Origin: Loxodes magnus
Taxonomy: Eukaryota > Ciliophora > Karyorelictea > Loxodida > Loxodidae
DNA length: 64,000 nucleotides
Assembly (NCBI GenBank): GCA_946699065.1
Contig: CAMPDV010000869.1
Span: 62,001 to 126,000, forward strand
Direction: 5' to 3'
This document shows, in pieces, positions 45,498 through 58,941 of the stretch. The translations under genes and the position numbers were made by a program. Under the pieces are notes generated by a model that ran no database searches, had not been told where the DNA came from, and saw only the letters and a program-made list of their open reading frames with translations. Position 1 is the stretch's first letter. Every line of letters begins with the position of its first letter.

Positions 45498-48400
45498 ATG
45501 AAGAAAGTTCAGTCTAAAGAAAAAGTTGAAACGATTATTTTGCCTGTTTAAGAAATTATTGAGAAGGAGGTTTAAAAGGAAGAGCCGCCGTAGGAAGAAG
45601 AGAGCGAGTTTATTTGCTATGGTGACATCATAACATTGAGCACCATTTGCACAATAAAAAAAAAAGGAAAATAATTAGCAGGAAGAAGAACTTGAGCTAG
45701 TTATTTATGATGATGGCTTTAATATTTCTGATCCTGATTGCATTCCTCATTATGCTTAAGGATCACTCTCTTACGACCAAGTAATGAATCTCTGCCTTTT
45801 CAAGATTGAAAATTAAATGCCTTACATTGAACTGCCAGAATATCGAGAGGAGTCTTAGGAGGCTGCGAACTAAAATGAGGTTAACCGAGTGAAAGGAGAA
45901 TCATTAACTTATGGAGAAAAAATAATTCTGAGGCATTGCGAAAGTAACGGCTTTCTAACTTTCAGACAAGAAGAGATAGCTAAATAGCATGGATGCGCCA
46001 GAGTATCAGTAAAACAAAAAATTTCAGAAGGAAGTATCTTAGAAATTTGACACCATGAAGGAAAGCAATACATGGGTTCCTAAGTTAAATATGATAAACC
46101 TTTTCTGCTAATAAACAAAGTAAAAAACGATCAAATCAAATATTACCTAAACGCTCATAAGACAGATATCAACTTGAAAAATATTAAAAATTAAGTTAAT
46201 GCAGGACTTAGGCCTACAGTATGGCAGGCTACTTAATTTAAAAAATTTGACTCTTAGGAAGAATCCCAGTAAGCAGCATCAGGAGATCCAATTAGAATTT
46301 TTCACTATAAATCAAAATGCTATCTTAACTATAACATGAACTAATTGAAGTTTAAGAACCTATAAAAGTGTCCTTCGATGAAAAGAAAGAAGCTGAAAAA
46401 AAGGAAAATGCAAAAAAGGCTTAAATGAACAAGAATGCGACCGACTCTTCTAAGCGAAAGTAAAGTGGCCAATTGCAGAACTCTACAAGTGAGGACTTAC
46501 TCGAATTTGAGGTAGAAAACTTTCTGTAGGAAGAGAGCAAAGACAAAAAGCAAAGCAAAATTCCTCCTTCAAAAGAAAAAAATAAAATAGCAAAGTTTAG
46601 GAGAAATAAGAGAAACAAGATAAGCAAGAGAAACAGGGAAAGCAGGAGAAACAATCAAAGAATGAATAGCAAAAACCATCTACTTAGTTATTTTAGATAG
46701 ATGAAAATGAAAATAACGAATCAGATATTATCTTGATGTATAAAAATAAGAAGGCTCAAGCAATTTGAGAGGTTCAAAGAAAAAACGCAAAGAAGGGAGG
46801 AGCTTTAATATATGGAGAAGAAATTGTAATAAAGCACTGTGCTTCAATGAAATATCTAGAAATAGTGTCCTATCAATCTTAACAGGAAGAAAATCAATTC
46901 TATTTATAGCTTACAAGTGACAGAAATTCAGAGGGAAGTGCATTTTAATTCTTTCGCTATGAGGAAGGAGAAGATGAAGACGAGACAATCAACTTCTAAT
47001 CTCCGATTATAATATATTCTAAATTCGCAAAAGTTTATTTAGGAAAGCCTAATTTCAAAGGAAGCAAAGTTTAAATCTAGGAAAAGTAAGTGGAAGATTT
47101 ATTCAAGTTAAAGTTTTAGATTGAATTCTATCCAGAGAAAGAAGGCAAAAGAAAAGAAATTTAGTTTGTCGTAGAAGGTATATTCAACAGCTTAATTATT
47201 TATAAGCTAACTTTATTAACTCCTCATCTAAGGGAATTCTATAGATTTTTGTGTCATTGGGCAGTTTATGAAGAAGCTTAAAAAACATTTATTGATAGTG
47301 ATAAAGTTATAAGAGGCTAATTAATTCTCAAAAGACAATCTAAGAAGGCGTTGAAGATTATAAATGTAATAAGAAAGTAGGTCTTGGAAGAAAGAGGTAT
47401 TAATAAAGATGCACTAACTAAAAGACAAGGTGCTTTATTAAGTCTAGGACAACTTGAACTTTTCATAAAAATTTTGTTGGTTTGTGGTGAAAGATTAAAA
47501 CTAAATGAAAACGGAGAAATATCATTCGCTGAATCTTAGAATTAATAAATAACAAGAAGAATACAAAGCTTAGAATATTACAGCTGCTTGTTTGGAACCA
47601 GTCATTAAATAGATTTACTCTATTTTAAAATCAAGGAGGCATTGATACTGAAAATGAAGAAAAAAATGAAGCTATTTAAAAGAATCTTTTCATTTAATTT
47701 GCTGAGCTCTTTAAAGTGTTGCCATTTGAAATAGTAACCACATGGAAACAAAAATAAATTGAAAATCCTTAGGGAAACAATGGATTTAGTCTTCTATGTA
47801 CAGATAGGGTAGATCAATACGATGATGTAAAAAGTGCTTTCTAGGATGAAATGAGTTTCCTTTCAAGTCAAGATAATGAAAAAGGATAATTCAAAGCAAT
47901 TGAATATGGAGAAAGGAAATACTATCTGGACTTTATTCTCCTAAAGTTTCTTATTTCTAATTAAATATGGGATGATAATGTTGGATAAAAAGCTTTGAAC
48001 TTACTTATTCAAATATTAACTTAAAAGGAATTAATAGAAAAGCAATTCAAAGAAATCGAACTTATTTCAAGTGCAAATCTAAAATTAATGTTTCAACTAT
48101 TAAAACTATCCAAAGAAAAGCTTACTCAATCTGTTGACTAATTCGTTCTAGTCTAGAAAGGAAATTAATGGCATGTATAAGAGGAAATATAGCCTTCTGA
48201 GCAAATAGTAAACTAGTAAAGGGAAATCAGAATGTTTGTATCTTATGGAAACAGTGAGAAGAATTAGATATCAACTAAGTTTTAGAACTACTGCAGATTC
48301 CTAAATATACATGAGAAGGTGATAGAGCTACTGGAAGTGTCACATTAGAATGTTTTGCATGATGAAGTGTTTTCTGAAATGGTTAATTTCTTATATGAGT

Positions 48401-51400
48401 TCTGCTTAAATAATAGTGAAAACTAAAATGCTCTATATTATTATATTAATAACCTCTTAGATGTAATTGATGGTAAGCTAGAAGTATCAAAATTAATCGC
48501 TGAAGTTTTGAGAGGTCAAACAAACTAATCCTCTTATATTAAGTTTATCTAAAGTGTTCTTTAGAAGTGCTATAAGGCAGACAAATGGATTCCTGAAATA
48601 CTAAAGATGGTTAAGAATCTTCTGGTAGATAATTAAGGAAAGTTACTAAAAAATGTATAAACAGAAGTATTTAGAACATTAATAAATAGCAGGGTTATTA
48701 TGTACCAATATAGAGAGAAAGCAGATTACATACTAGACTTTAGTTAGATAAACGAGGAACAAGAATAGGAGGGAGAATTCAAAATCTAAGATTTAACTCG
48801 TTGCACGTTAGATTTAAAAACTCAAGGATTTTATAAATTTCACGTTTATCTTATTGTTTTACTAACTGAAACAGCTAAATAAAACAATTTTGTTATGTTA
48901 TAATGCAGAAGATTAATCTAACTCGATAATCTTTACGAATCGTTTGCGAGTGGAAGAATTAATCAGAAAGACAATGTATTGAAGAATCAAACTTTACAAG
49001 ATTTGCTAAAGTTTGGAGCCCAAAGTTAGACAGAAATTCCATGACAATTGAAAAAGTATTATTTGCATTATTCGCTTGAAATTTATATTCGCCCTTAAGG
49101 AGGATTTGAAAATACCTTCACTTTTTAGAACTTTAAAGTAGTTATAGATTAAATTTTGAAAGACTTGGATTAATACACTTAGCATATTTAAAAACTAGCA
49201 AAGATTGGAAAAATGACTCTGTATGAAGTTATTTACAATTACGAAACGGAGAACAAAAAAAGGTAGATTATTTAAGATAACTTTTCTGATAACAAAGCTC
49301 TTTCTAAAGCAGTTTGAAGTTTCTTACCCATATTTCCCTTATAACTTAAATAAGATATAATAGAACTCCAAGAAGATCAATTAACTGACAAAAACTTAAA
49401 AGCAGCACTCTAGTACTGGAAATATATCTTATCACCAAAAAATTGACACTCTTAGAAATAAGGTGTCCTTATTTTTTTGCAAGAAGTTTTCGATATTATG
49501 AGACTCAGTGATTAGTATGCAGATGACAACTTTGGATAATAAACAATGAAGTTAATAGATGTTTTAAGTACCATATAAAAAGCATTAGGAGACCTTGAAG
49601 CATAAAATCCTTAGCTTGATTTCTTTGAAATAACCTTCCAAATTGCAAATGTTATAGAAAATATTCCAATAAGGTAAATAGTTCTATTTTAGATAAATAT
49701 CTAAAATAAGTCTGAAAACTAATTATAAATGAGTTAAAGCTTATATGAAATCATGGATAAGATCCTAGTTCTTGTTAAGTAATATATCATCTAGAACTAA
49801 TTAAATCTTAGGCAAGTATTCGAGTAGTTCGATTAAGACCATAACAATCAAATCTAGCAAGAAGAATTTATCTCTAAAATTAAGCAATTCTCAAATAATC
49901 AAATTAATGAGAACTAAATTAAGCAAATTCTTCCTCTGCTAGACTAAAACAAATCAGGAACGATAAATTTTCATGAATTTGTTAGGTTCGTATGTAGATA
50001 GTTTAAAAGTAAATCCCTTAACGATATTGCTATGAATCAAACTAGCTCGAAAGCATCTGAGGCTACAAATGCATCAGTGAATGAATTTTCTCAAGATACT
50101 TTATAGCTAAACGATTAGAACTTTAAAGAGGAGGAAATGGCTAATTTCATATAGTTTTTCTCTAACTATGCATATATATAAAAGAATGAAGAGATAGAAA
50201 AACTTGTAGAAAAGATCATTCAGAATATATTAAATAATTACCAGGACCAATTTGCAACTAAGAAAATTCTATCTAAATTAGTCAAAGACTTAAGTAAGGT
50301 TTTAGGAATGAAGAAAAAATTTTCCTTATGAGAATCTTGCTAAAAATGATAAAGAAAGAATCAGTCGAAGAAATCAATAAGAAGTAAAATATTCTAGCAG
50401 AGTGTGGGGTAACTTCAATGGCTTTGATAACAATGTCAAAATAGTGTTAGGAAGATTTAAGCTTTGAATCAATAAAACTGTTAACAAAACTCTTGGAAAA
50501 TGGAAACAGAAATGTGTAAGAAATTTTTATAATGATCTATTAAGTGGAGAATATGTTAGCTTTTTTGCATTGTCAAAAGTTTTTTAAGAGGATTAAATGA
50601 AAAATTAATCTCAAAAGCTGAAATTATAAATTCAAATGAGTCTTTAAAAAAGTTGAGTACAATAAACACTTGGAGTAGATCATTTTAAAGATTACAAATT
50701 TCACAAAGAGATCTTTAAGTTCTGGAATCATTGAACAAAAACAACTAAAAAAAAGCTAAAAAGTTGATGTAGCTACTTTAGCTGTTATGTGATAACTGCT
50801 ATATTGATAGTTAAAATTTAATGAGATAATAAAGTGATTAAAGTGTAGACTTGGTTGAGGAAGTATTATCTTTTTTGATCAATTTACAATTCTATGATAT
50901 TTTCACGATATTTAATAATGGTGGTCATGAATAAATATATTACCAGAGTTTACATACTCTTTTAGATTTTGTTGTTGGACCTAATGTTGAGAATTAGAAA
51001 GTAATAGGTCTTCGAGTATCATTCTATGATTTCGTTAACTATGTTACTGAGGAATTTAACAGTCTTCTAGTAATCCTTAGTGAATATTTCGACGAGCAAA
51101 GTAAACATGGAAATCGAAGGGTTCCATTAAGAATTTGCTTCTGTAAGTAAAATAGAGTACAACCTTTGTACCATTCTTCCTAATAAAAGAGTTGCTGGCG
51201 CTACTGTCCTAAAAAATCAAATTCTGAAATAATGTTAGAAAATAAATATTTGAGTTAAATTTAAACTCTTCAGAAAAAGCTAAAGATGCTTTCTCCTCTA
51301 TTTTACAAATAAATTTCTTTATTGAAATCATTATTAGATGGAACAGACATTAAAGAAATTTCCGCAGCTATGGTAGAAAACTTAGAGATTGATATGCTAC

Positions 51401-53547
51401 TAGAAACTGCAATCAATATTTACAAAATATTCATAAAAGATAAAGTAAAAATTTGCGATATTAAGGATTTAAGACTCTTCTCAAAAGGAGATTACCCGAA
51501 GAGTAATCTATATTCAAAGAATGGATTTTTATACAGCGAACCTGATGAAAATTCAGTGAGAGAAATAAATTCGAGAATAATAGATGCAGGGTTTGAGATT
51601 TCTATCATTATTATTATTTTATAGGGGTAGTTACCTGATAATAAGAATCTTTCCATTTTCAATGATTTGTTTATGAAAAATTTGAGAGAAAAGAAAGAAT
51701 GTAAATTTGTTTAATTATTTTAGAGCAAATTGATTAAATTATAGAAATGCATGAGGATTAGAAAGCTGCTTTCGGAAATAAATAGCACAAGGGTAAAGGA
51801 TGGTGTTCCAAGATTTGTCATAAAGTAAAATCTTTTTGCTGCGGATTTAAAATCGCTCCAAGCTTGAGTAATTTCTAAATATAGATTCATTAATTAGTTA
51901 AGTCCAAAATGATAATGACTAAAACAAAGCTGTTAAAAAAGATAAATCAAAATAACCTTCCGAGTTTGATAAATAAATATAATCTCTCATATGGTAGAAC
52001 TAGAACTATAATGAATTTGACAAAAAAGTAAGTTATGAAAAGATAATAAACAACATGGAGATTATCTAAGCTGCTTATGATCATTACATAAGCAACATAA
52101 ATTCAGTTGAGATATCATTGTAAGTTTTGATAATTTTTTTATATAGTGAAGGAAAGCTTGAAAAAATTTACTTCAAAATACCCAAGAGATGTCATTATCT
52201 TTCAGATGCACTTAAAAAAGAAATTACAGAAAAGGCAAAGATCGACTCTCAACAGGAAAAAATAGAATATTTCTTACACAAAAGCTGAAAATTCGAAATA
52301 GATATGTGCCAAAGGAAAAAATAAGAAAAGAAAAATTTCTTCTGAAAGTTATAATTAAAATGGTAAAAGTATGCTTTAGTATCGTATATACTTGTTGTCG
52401 TTCTTAATATTATTATGATTTCAACTATCAAACAACATGATAAAACGGAAGATAATTTGAGCCTTGATAAGTATGAGTATGACAGAACGTTAATGATTAT
52501 TGAAATAATCCAATTTGTAATCTCAATGCTTATGATCTGAAGTTACTGTGATCAAATGCTGCCATTAATTGTTTTCAAATAAAGGAAAAGATTTCTTAAA
52601 AGAGCAAGAGGTTTAACTGAGTCAAATTCTAATTTTTAATTTACAGGTTCAGTGAAAAGTGAAAGAAGTGCAAATTATAATATAGGAAAAGAAGAAAAAC
52701 ACTTGACATACAGGGAGATTTGCTAAATGAAGAGAATTAAAAAAATATTTCTTTGCTTACATACAACAAAACTCTTTATTAGCTTATCTACTGTGCAATT
52801 TCATTCATTTCAATTTATTATCAACTTTTATACGCTTTACTCTTGCTCGATATTGTAAATAGAGTATAGGATATCAGGAATATTTTGAAATCAGTCACAA
52901 TGAATGGCACGCAATTAATCTTAATAGCTATTTTCGCCATAATCAGCATTTATCTTTTTAGCATCTTTGCCTTTATATAACTTGACAAATTCTATGTAGA
53001 TTCTACGAGTGAAGATTATGAAGCATAGTCCAATGTTTATTGCTATGATTTAGTTCACTGTTTTACAAGTACATTGGATGCTCTAAGAGCAGGTGGTGGT
53101 ATTGGTGATTGAATTGCGCAGGCAACCATAAAAGATAACAAATATTGGACAAGATTCGTTTTTGCATATGCATTCTACATATTCATCAATATTATTCTTT
53201 TGAATGTCATCTTTGGTATTATAATCGATACTTTTGCTGCTTTAAGAGATGAAAAAAATGCCTTAATCAACGATATTAAATCTAAGTGCTTTATATGCGG
53301 AATCAAAAAGAACGTTTTCGATTTACATGGAAATTCTTTCCTAAACCATTAAAATTTCGAGCACAATACTTTATCATATTTAGCGTTTATTGTCTATGTC
53401 AAACTAAAGCCATATAATGAGTGCAATGGTATTGAGAAATATTGCCATTAACTTGTTGCAGAAAACAACACCTAGTTCTTCCCTAAAAGCGCTATTTGTT
53501 TGGAAGGTAAAAATGTAGACCTTGAGGAAGAAGAAGAGGAAGAGTGA
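45498..53547 (+). CDS. inositol 1,4,5-trisphosphate receptor-type calcium release channel
   Basis: ATG 45498 (MKKVQSKEKVETII) to TGA 53545-53547, about 2,680 residues, the usual length of IP3 receptors. N-terminal ligand/suppressor region: FICYGDIITL and, after a one-base slip in the poly-A run at 45657, YDQVMNLCLFKIE. MIR repeats: GESLTYGEKIILRHCESNG and SEGSILEIWHHEGKQYMGSQ. RIH-type helical region: ALLSLGQLELFIKILLVCGE. RIH-associated region near 50950: VVGPNVENQKVIGLR. Then LLKSLLDGTDIKEIS. Six membrane segments lie in the last 400 residues. The pore filter is RAGGGIGDW (the Trp is TGA), followed by LLNVIFGIIIDTFAALRDE. The C-terminus has the paired CFICG...H....H zinc-binding segment (KCFICGIKKNVFDLHGNS) and an acidic tail. 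It should release Ca2+ from internal stores. Further short introns may exist. Confidence 0.9.
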
Positions 53548-54031
53548 AAATAACTTTGAACTTTTAAATATATTAATCAAAAATTAATTTAATACTCAAT
53601 AGTCCTTACTAATCTCAGCTGTTTCAATCTTATGTTCTCTATAACTAAATAATTCGCAATATTTTAGCTTCTAACTTTTTAGTTGTCTTATTTAAGGTAG
53701 AGATATAAATTTTGTCCTAAAAAGCAACATAAAATAATTTTATATATCCTAGTAAGGTAAAATGAGCAAGTTTATTAATTTTAAAAGCATAAGATGTTCT
53801 AAATATATATGACACAGTGGTAATTATTATCTAGATATCTCCTAGCTTTCCTATTATTTCTTATATTAAATTTCATTCCTTCTCTTTTAAGTTTATATAA
53901 GCAAAGACTGTTTTTAATTAGAAGGTCGTAGATAAGTCTAAAATATTAGATATATATAAATTAAAAGTTAAACTTATTAACTCCGAGGATATTATTGCTT
54001 AATTTATTTTTAGTAAGTTACTATTATTCAA
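53548..54031. other. 3' flank of the calcium-channel gene
   Basis: AT-rich and without recognised features, up to the direct repeat at 54032 that bounds the SINE-like copy. Confidence 0.4.
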
Positions 54032-54049
54032 AATGCTACAGTGCTTTTA

Positions 54050-54359
54050 TAATTGAAAAGACGGTGGGAGCTGAGAATGACCTTCGTGACAACACTTTCT
54101 GGTTTTATGGCTAGGAACAAGTTCCTTTCCTGTCGCTGAGAAAGTCCCTGGTCAGAGTCATTTTCTGAAGGAAACGCTGTCTTTGAGATTATCCACTCTT
54201 GGTAGGGGCTTGAACCCTGGCTGCTCATAGCAATGAACTCCCTAGTAGCTGTGCCTGGAGCACAACAGGATATCCCCGTTATTCCATAAAAAGAGAGAGT
54301 CGGGTCGTGCAATCGGAAAGGAGTTTCTGGTCCAAAAATTTTTTTAGTTGAAATTAATT
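54050..54359 (+). repeat. SINE-like element, copy 2
   Basis: About 300 bp, similar end to end to 4036-4347. It sits between AATGCTACAGTGCTTTTA (54032-54049) and AATGCTATAGTGCTTTTA (54360-54377), an 18-bp direct repeat with one mismatch, as expected for a target-site duplication. GGCTTGAACCC resembles a pol III B box (GGTTCGANTCC), and TGGCTAGGAAC weakly resembles an A box about 100 bases upstream. The hairpin TGTGC-CTGGA-GCACA occupies the same place as TGCTTT-TCG-AAAGCA in copy 1, so sequence changed while pairing was kept. The minus-strand frame across it is not a gene. Confidence 0.75.
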
Positions 54360-54377
54360 AATGCTATAGTGCTTTTA

Positions 54378-55464
54378 AACTATATATTGCTGTCATCAAA
54401 ATATCAATGTAGAATATTAATATCTCTATATTTGAATTTTATGGAAAATCGAGTTAAACATTTCATTTAAAGTAATGTTTAGAAGCCTCTTTAGCAAAGG
54501 ACTAATTAACTGAATATAGATTATTAATTTTTTTTTTTAAATAATAAGATCAAAGTTAGTTTAACAGAACTTGAAAGTAGCATTTATAAAATAATATTTA
54601 AATCTATTTGATTCAGATTCGAATGAATGTTAATTAGAAGAACCTTTAGATTTGCTTAAAAGTTTTTCAAGTAAAGTCATACCTTAAATCATCACAAAAA
54701 GGGAAATTCCTTAATAGTAAAATTTTAAGTGTACAGTAACATAATCAAAAAAGAAAACTGTAAAACTAAAGTTAACAAAAATAAGAAATTAACTAAGAAA
54801 AAAGTAATAATATTAACGAAAGAAAGTAATTTAAGAAATTAGATAGAGCGATTATTTTTCTAAAATAATCTAATATTTTGGAGGATGAATAAACTAATAA
54901 CTTTATAAAATTTGCAAACAAATTTAAATTTTTGTATACTTTTTAATTAAAATTTAGTTTTTATCGTATTTTTATAATTAATAATAGCTTAATATAGCTT
55001 ACCATAAAGAAGTTTAGAGTGCTATTGATTTTAGCAACAATAACTTACAGCCTTTAAAACTTGTCAATTATTTTTATTCACTAGATCAAACGTAAAATGT
55101 ATTATATTTTAAAACCTTTTTACATTTTTTAATATAATTAATTACCATAAGTTTATACTATTATTGCTATACCTGAATTATAATACTGAAATTTAATTTA
55201 TGCACCTTTATCTCTAAATTTATTTATAATACATTAAAGAACTAAATAAAACCTAAGCATATAAGAATCTCTTTTAAAATCTATCTTATTATCTTATAAT
55301 ATACCAAGCAAATAATAATTGTTGATTTGGTTCTTTATATCAAACCAAAGATTGAAATATAACTTTTTAGAATAAACTTATTTAAACATTCACGTTATAA
55401 ATATCAAAATGTAGCTTTTTTAAGCTTTGAACTTTTCTAAGTTTCTTCTTTAATAAAATCAGAT
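54378..55464. other. AT-rich spacer, no gene seen
   Basis: 3' flank of the Gln-rich gene on - and the far side of the SINE-like insertion. Nothing recognised. Confidence 0.4.
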
Positions 55465-56897
55465 TCAAAGGAGGAACTTTGCTTCTAAAGTTTATAAAAT
55501 TTACTTTTATTTAGAAATGAAATTGAACCTTGGGGTGAAATTTGATTCATCGAGGCTTGTGCATTCCAATTTATTCGATAATTAGTTATCTTCCTAAATA
55601 TCTAAGATGAAAGTAGCATTTTAACTTTGACTAAATGGTTATTTGTAGCTTCTTACTTGCAGCTCTTCTATTTAATACGTTTGCTATTTATTCTGGTTTT
55701 AAATATTAATTGGTTTCCTGATCTTCAACTTAAATGGTAGACCTTTATTGGTTATTTAATCTTATAATCTGTCGTTGCTATTTCCCATCTGATTTATTAG
55801 CTTTTTCTTATTCTTATATTAGATAAAAGGAGTATCTGCCTAACCTTTTTATTTCTTTTTTTCTTAGGAGTTGTAGGTAAACTTTATTAGTTTAACTTTT
55901 ATCATAACTAGCTATTCTTAGGTATTTCAAAATTAAATGCATCAAATTCTTATATATCTTACTCTAAATATCGTTGAGGTCCTTTTTATAATTTTCCTAG
56001 ATCAATGTTCATATTTGGAATATTATGCTTTGGCTGTATAATGTCTTGCTTTTTAATCTATATTATGCTTTAGTTTTATTGATATATTTTGATAGGTTTT
56101 TATTTTAAAATTTTCTTATTACTCCAGTTAGCTTGCCATATGTCTCTATTATCATTTACAATTTAGTCGCAGCTCTTTCTTAATTAATTTACTTAATTCT
56201 GCTTAAGGTTATTAATATTCACCTTTTAGAATACTTCAGGTGAATTTTACTTTTTCCTAATATTGGTTGTGAACTTATTCTTTTTAAGATTACTAACCAG
56301 TTAAATTTTGTCAAGATAAAGCTAGATAGGATTGTTTCTTAGCTTAGGTTTAATTTCTTTTTCATTAATGTTTAACAGTAAGTTTTACTTATGAATTTCC
56401 TAATGTTTATTTTGAATCTTTTTGTTAGTTTATTGCTTCATTTTATCCTTTATTAGCAACTATGGCTTTTGCTAATTACTTTATTGGTTTTCACTCTATG
56501 CCTCTTTTGAGTTTTTTTCTCTTTTAATAATATCCATATTGAGATCAGCTATTTCAAAGCAGCCTTTATTTAGATTGTCATGCTTTAAATTTTCTACTTT
56601 CATTCTAATAATTACCTAATTCTTTTTTTTCTAAGGGCTATTATCCAAAGCCATATTTTATTAAGTTCTATTTGCTCCATTAAGAATGTTAACCTTCTCT
56701 TTGCTAAAATAATCTTGAATGTTAGTTAGCTTCTTCAAAGATATTGTCTTAAGCATTTACTTATCAACAGGAGAAGCTTCTCTACTATTGTTAGCTGACC
56801 GCGCTAAATAAGGATGCTATAGCTTATTACTAGTAGTGTGTGTTTATATCCTCGCTAGCAAATCTCTATTTTTTTGCCTGCTTTACTTAAATTCCAT
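55465..56897 (-). CDS. Gln-rich basic hypothetical protein
   Basis: ATG 56897 (MEFKQSRQKNRDLLARIQ) opens a minus-strand frame of about 475 residues, rich in Gln, Lys and Asn, ending near LEAKFLL and TGA 55467-55465. Stretches such as LKTISLKKLTNIQDYFSKEK and KKLQITIQSKLKCYFHLRYL look helical. There is no signal peptide or membrane segment, and no family is recognised. One or two frame steps are required (one near 55585). It resembles the 23385-25630 protein in composition only. A basic, Gln-rich make-up would suit a cytoskeletal or nuclear protein, but that is a guess. Confidence 0.45.
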
Positions 56898-58440
56898 TTT
56901 ATGATTAACAAAGAGAAATTGACTAAATCTGAACAAAACTCAAATGAAGACTCTTAACTGTTTACTTTTGCTTAATAACATAAACTGCTTTAGAAAGTAG
57001 CTAAAGCTCTTCTAACCCTCTACTTAGATATATCTGAATAGTATTTAACAAGATACTGACTTTCTATTTATTTGATGAGTATATTGGTTAGTTATTATTA
57101 ATTAGCTTCTAACTAAATATGTTAGCTATTATATAGCAAATCTTAGAATCTTTCCAATAAGATTAGTAAAGAGCCTGATAAATCAGATATTTTAAAGGCT
57201 TTTACTTATAGTACTTGTATATGCCTTTGCAGCAATAGCTTGGAATAATATTAGAACTTACTTCCATTCTTATTAAGAAGCAGCTGCTCTTATGCTTAAG
57301 CATCTGAGTTTAAAATAAAGAGACAAAAATAGGAAAAATAACTAGCTTAAAGGATTAAAGAATTAAATAGCTTTAATTTAATAAACATGCTTAAGTTACA
57401 AGCTATCATTATTTAGAGGGATATTTGCTCTTATGATAGCACCAAGCTTATTTCTATTTTTATTAATCTAAAGAGATCTATTATTCATAATTTTAATTAA
57501 GCTTCAAATATTAATATTCAACTAAAACCTAAGTAAAGACTTTTATATTTCTATGCAAGGAAATCTGCTTAGAGTTAAATTAAGCGCTAATAAGTTTAGT
57601 ACAAAGGGTAAATCATAGCCTAAGTATTATGCTTTAGGGGCTTATTTCATAGACAAGTCTAATTGATGGTGATCTTCTTTATTAAATATAAGAAAAATGA
57701 TAAGATAGATTAAAAAGAAATGCTATAGCATATTATAACTAATGCTAGCCTAATTAAATAAGCCTCTTTATAATAAGTTTTCTGATATTTCTAAATCTTG
57801 CTGACAATAACCATATATCCATCCTTACCAATGTACATAATTACTTACTTAAATATAAAGCTTTCATTATAGATTTAAAGACTATACTTCTTAAAACAAT
57901 AAATTGTAAGCTTAATACTTATATAACAGTTAATTTATAGAGGTTAAATCAAAACTTTATATCGTAATCAATTACATACTCAAGTAATAATCAATAGAAA
58001 GCTTTAAGTTAAATAGGGTATTTAATCTTAATTTCATTTAAGCAATGCTAGCTATTTAATATAAGAGTATAGTCCTTTAGTCTTTAAATTAAACCTTTAA
58101 AAGAGAGAATAAACATATTCTAGTCCATCATCATAAAGCATGCAATTAAGCTAAAAGGTAATTAAGAAAGCGCTTTGCAATATCTATTGCTCTTTCCTTC
58201 TATAATGAAATAGCTCAAAATAATTAAAGATTTAATTGATAGTCTAGTACAAATCTTTATAATCTAACTTCTTTTTTAATTTACATTCTTTAGTTCGAAA
58301 TTTAAAAGTATTACAATACATATATCTAAATTATACCTTTTAATACAATATTAATATCTATTAGCATTTCTCAAGCAATTACCCATCTTCATATAGAGAA
58401 ACTTTAATTAAATAAATAAAGCAGCTTGCATTTTTATCAC
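56898..58440. other. gene-poor AT-rich tract
   Basis: No motif on either strand. Upstream of the Gln-rich gene, so its promoter is expected near 56900-57000. Confidence 0.4.
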
Positions 58441-58941
58441 TTTTTAATCTTATATTCTCCATCATAGAATTAGCCTTAATTTGTAGAATTTAGCGGAGCA
58501 ATATTTCTATTTATTAGCCTTAATTGCTTAAGAACTAAGTCTATTCTTATTTGGATTGCTTTGCAATAAATAAATATCCATGAGCCATTTAATCAAGAAG
58601 CTGAGCTTTAGATTGAACTATTTTAAGATGCAGATGAAACAATTATGAGAAATATACCTTTAAATCCTAACTTCGGCGAAGAAAATTAATTTTTTAGTCT
58701 GAATAATATCAAAAAATATTAGGCTTTTTCTCCAGAACCATTTCACGTTAATTTTATAATAGTAATTTATTCATTCGCAAACATACCTTGCTTAGAAAAG
58801 ATGCTTGGCAAATGTTATTTTTTAAACTTTTAGGTGTGCAATGTTTCTCTTTCGTATTTTATCATTAAAAGATAAATTTACTTGGATAAAGCAAAATTGC
58901 AAGTAAAAGATATCTTACAAAGGGTTCTTAATTGTTCATGA
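58441..58941 (+). CDS. possible membrane-protein fragment
   Basis: Plus frame with FVEFSGAIFLFISLNCL and SILIWIALQ (hydrophobic), a polar loop (EAELQIELFQDADETIMRN, NPNFGEENQFFSL) and FHVNFIIVIYSFANIPCLE, LSYFIIKR, ending at TGA 58939-58941. GC is slightly raised between 58600 and 58760. No start codon or family could be set. It may be a fragment of a multi-pass transporter. Confidence 0.3.

Noticed and set aside
54028-54312. Minus-strand 94-residue frame
   Set aside because: It lies within the SINE-like copy and its left direct repeat. The related copy at 4036 does not keep it.
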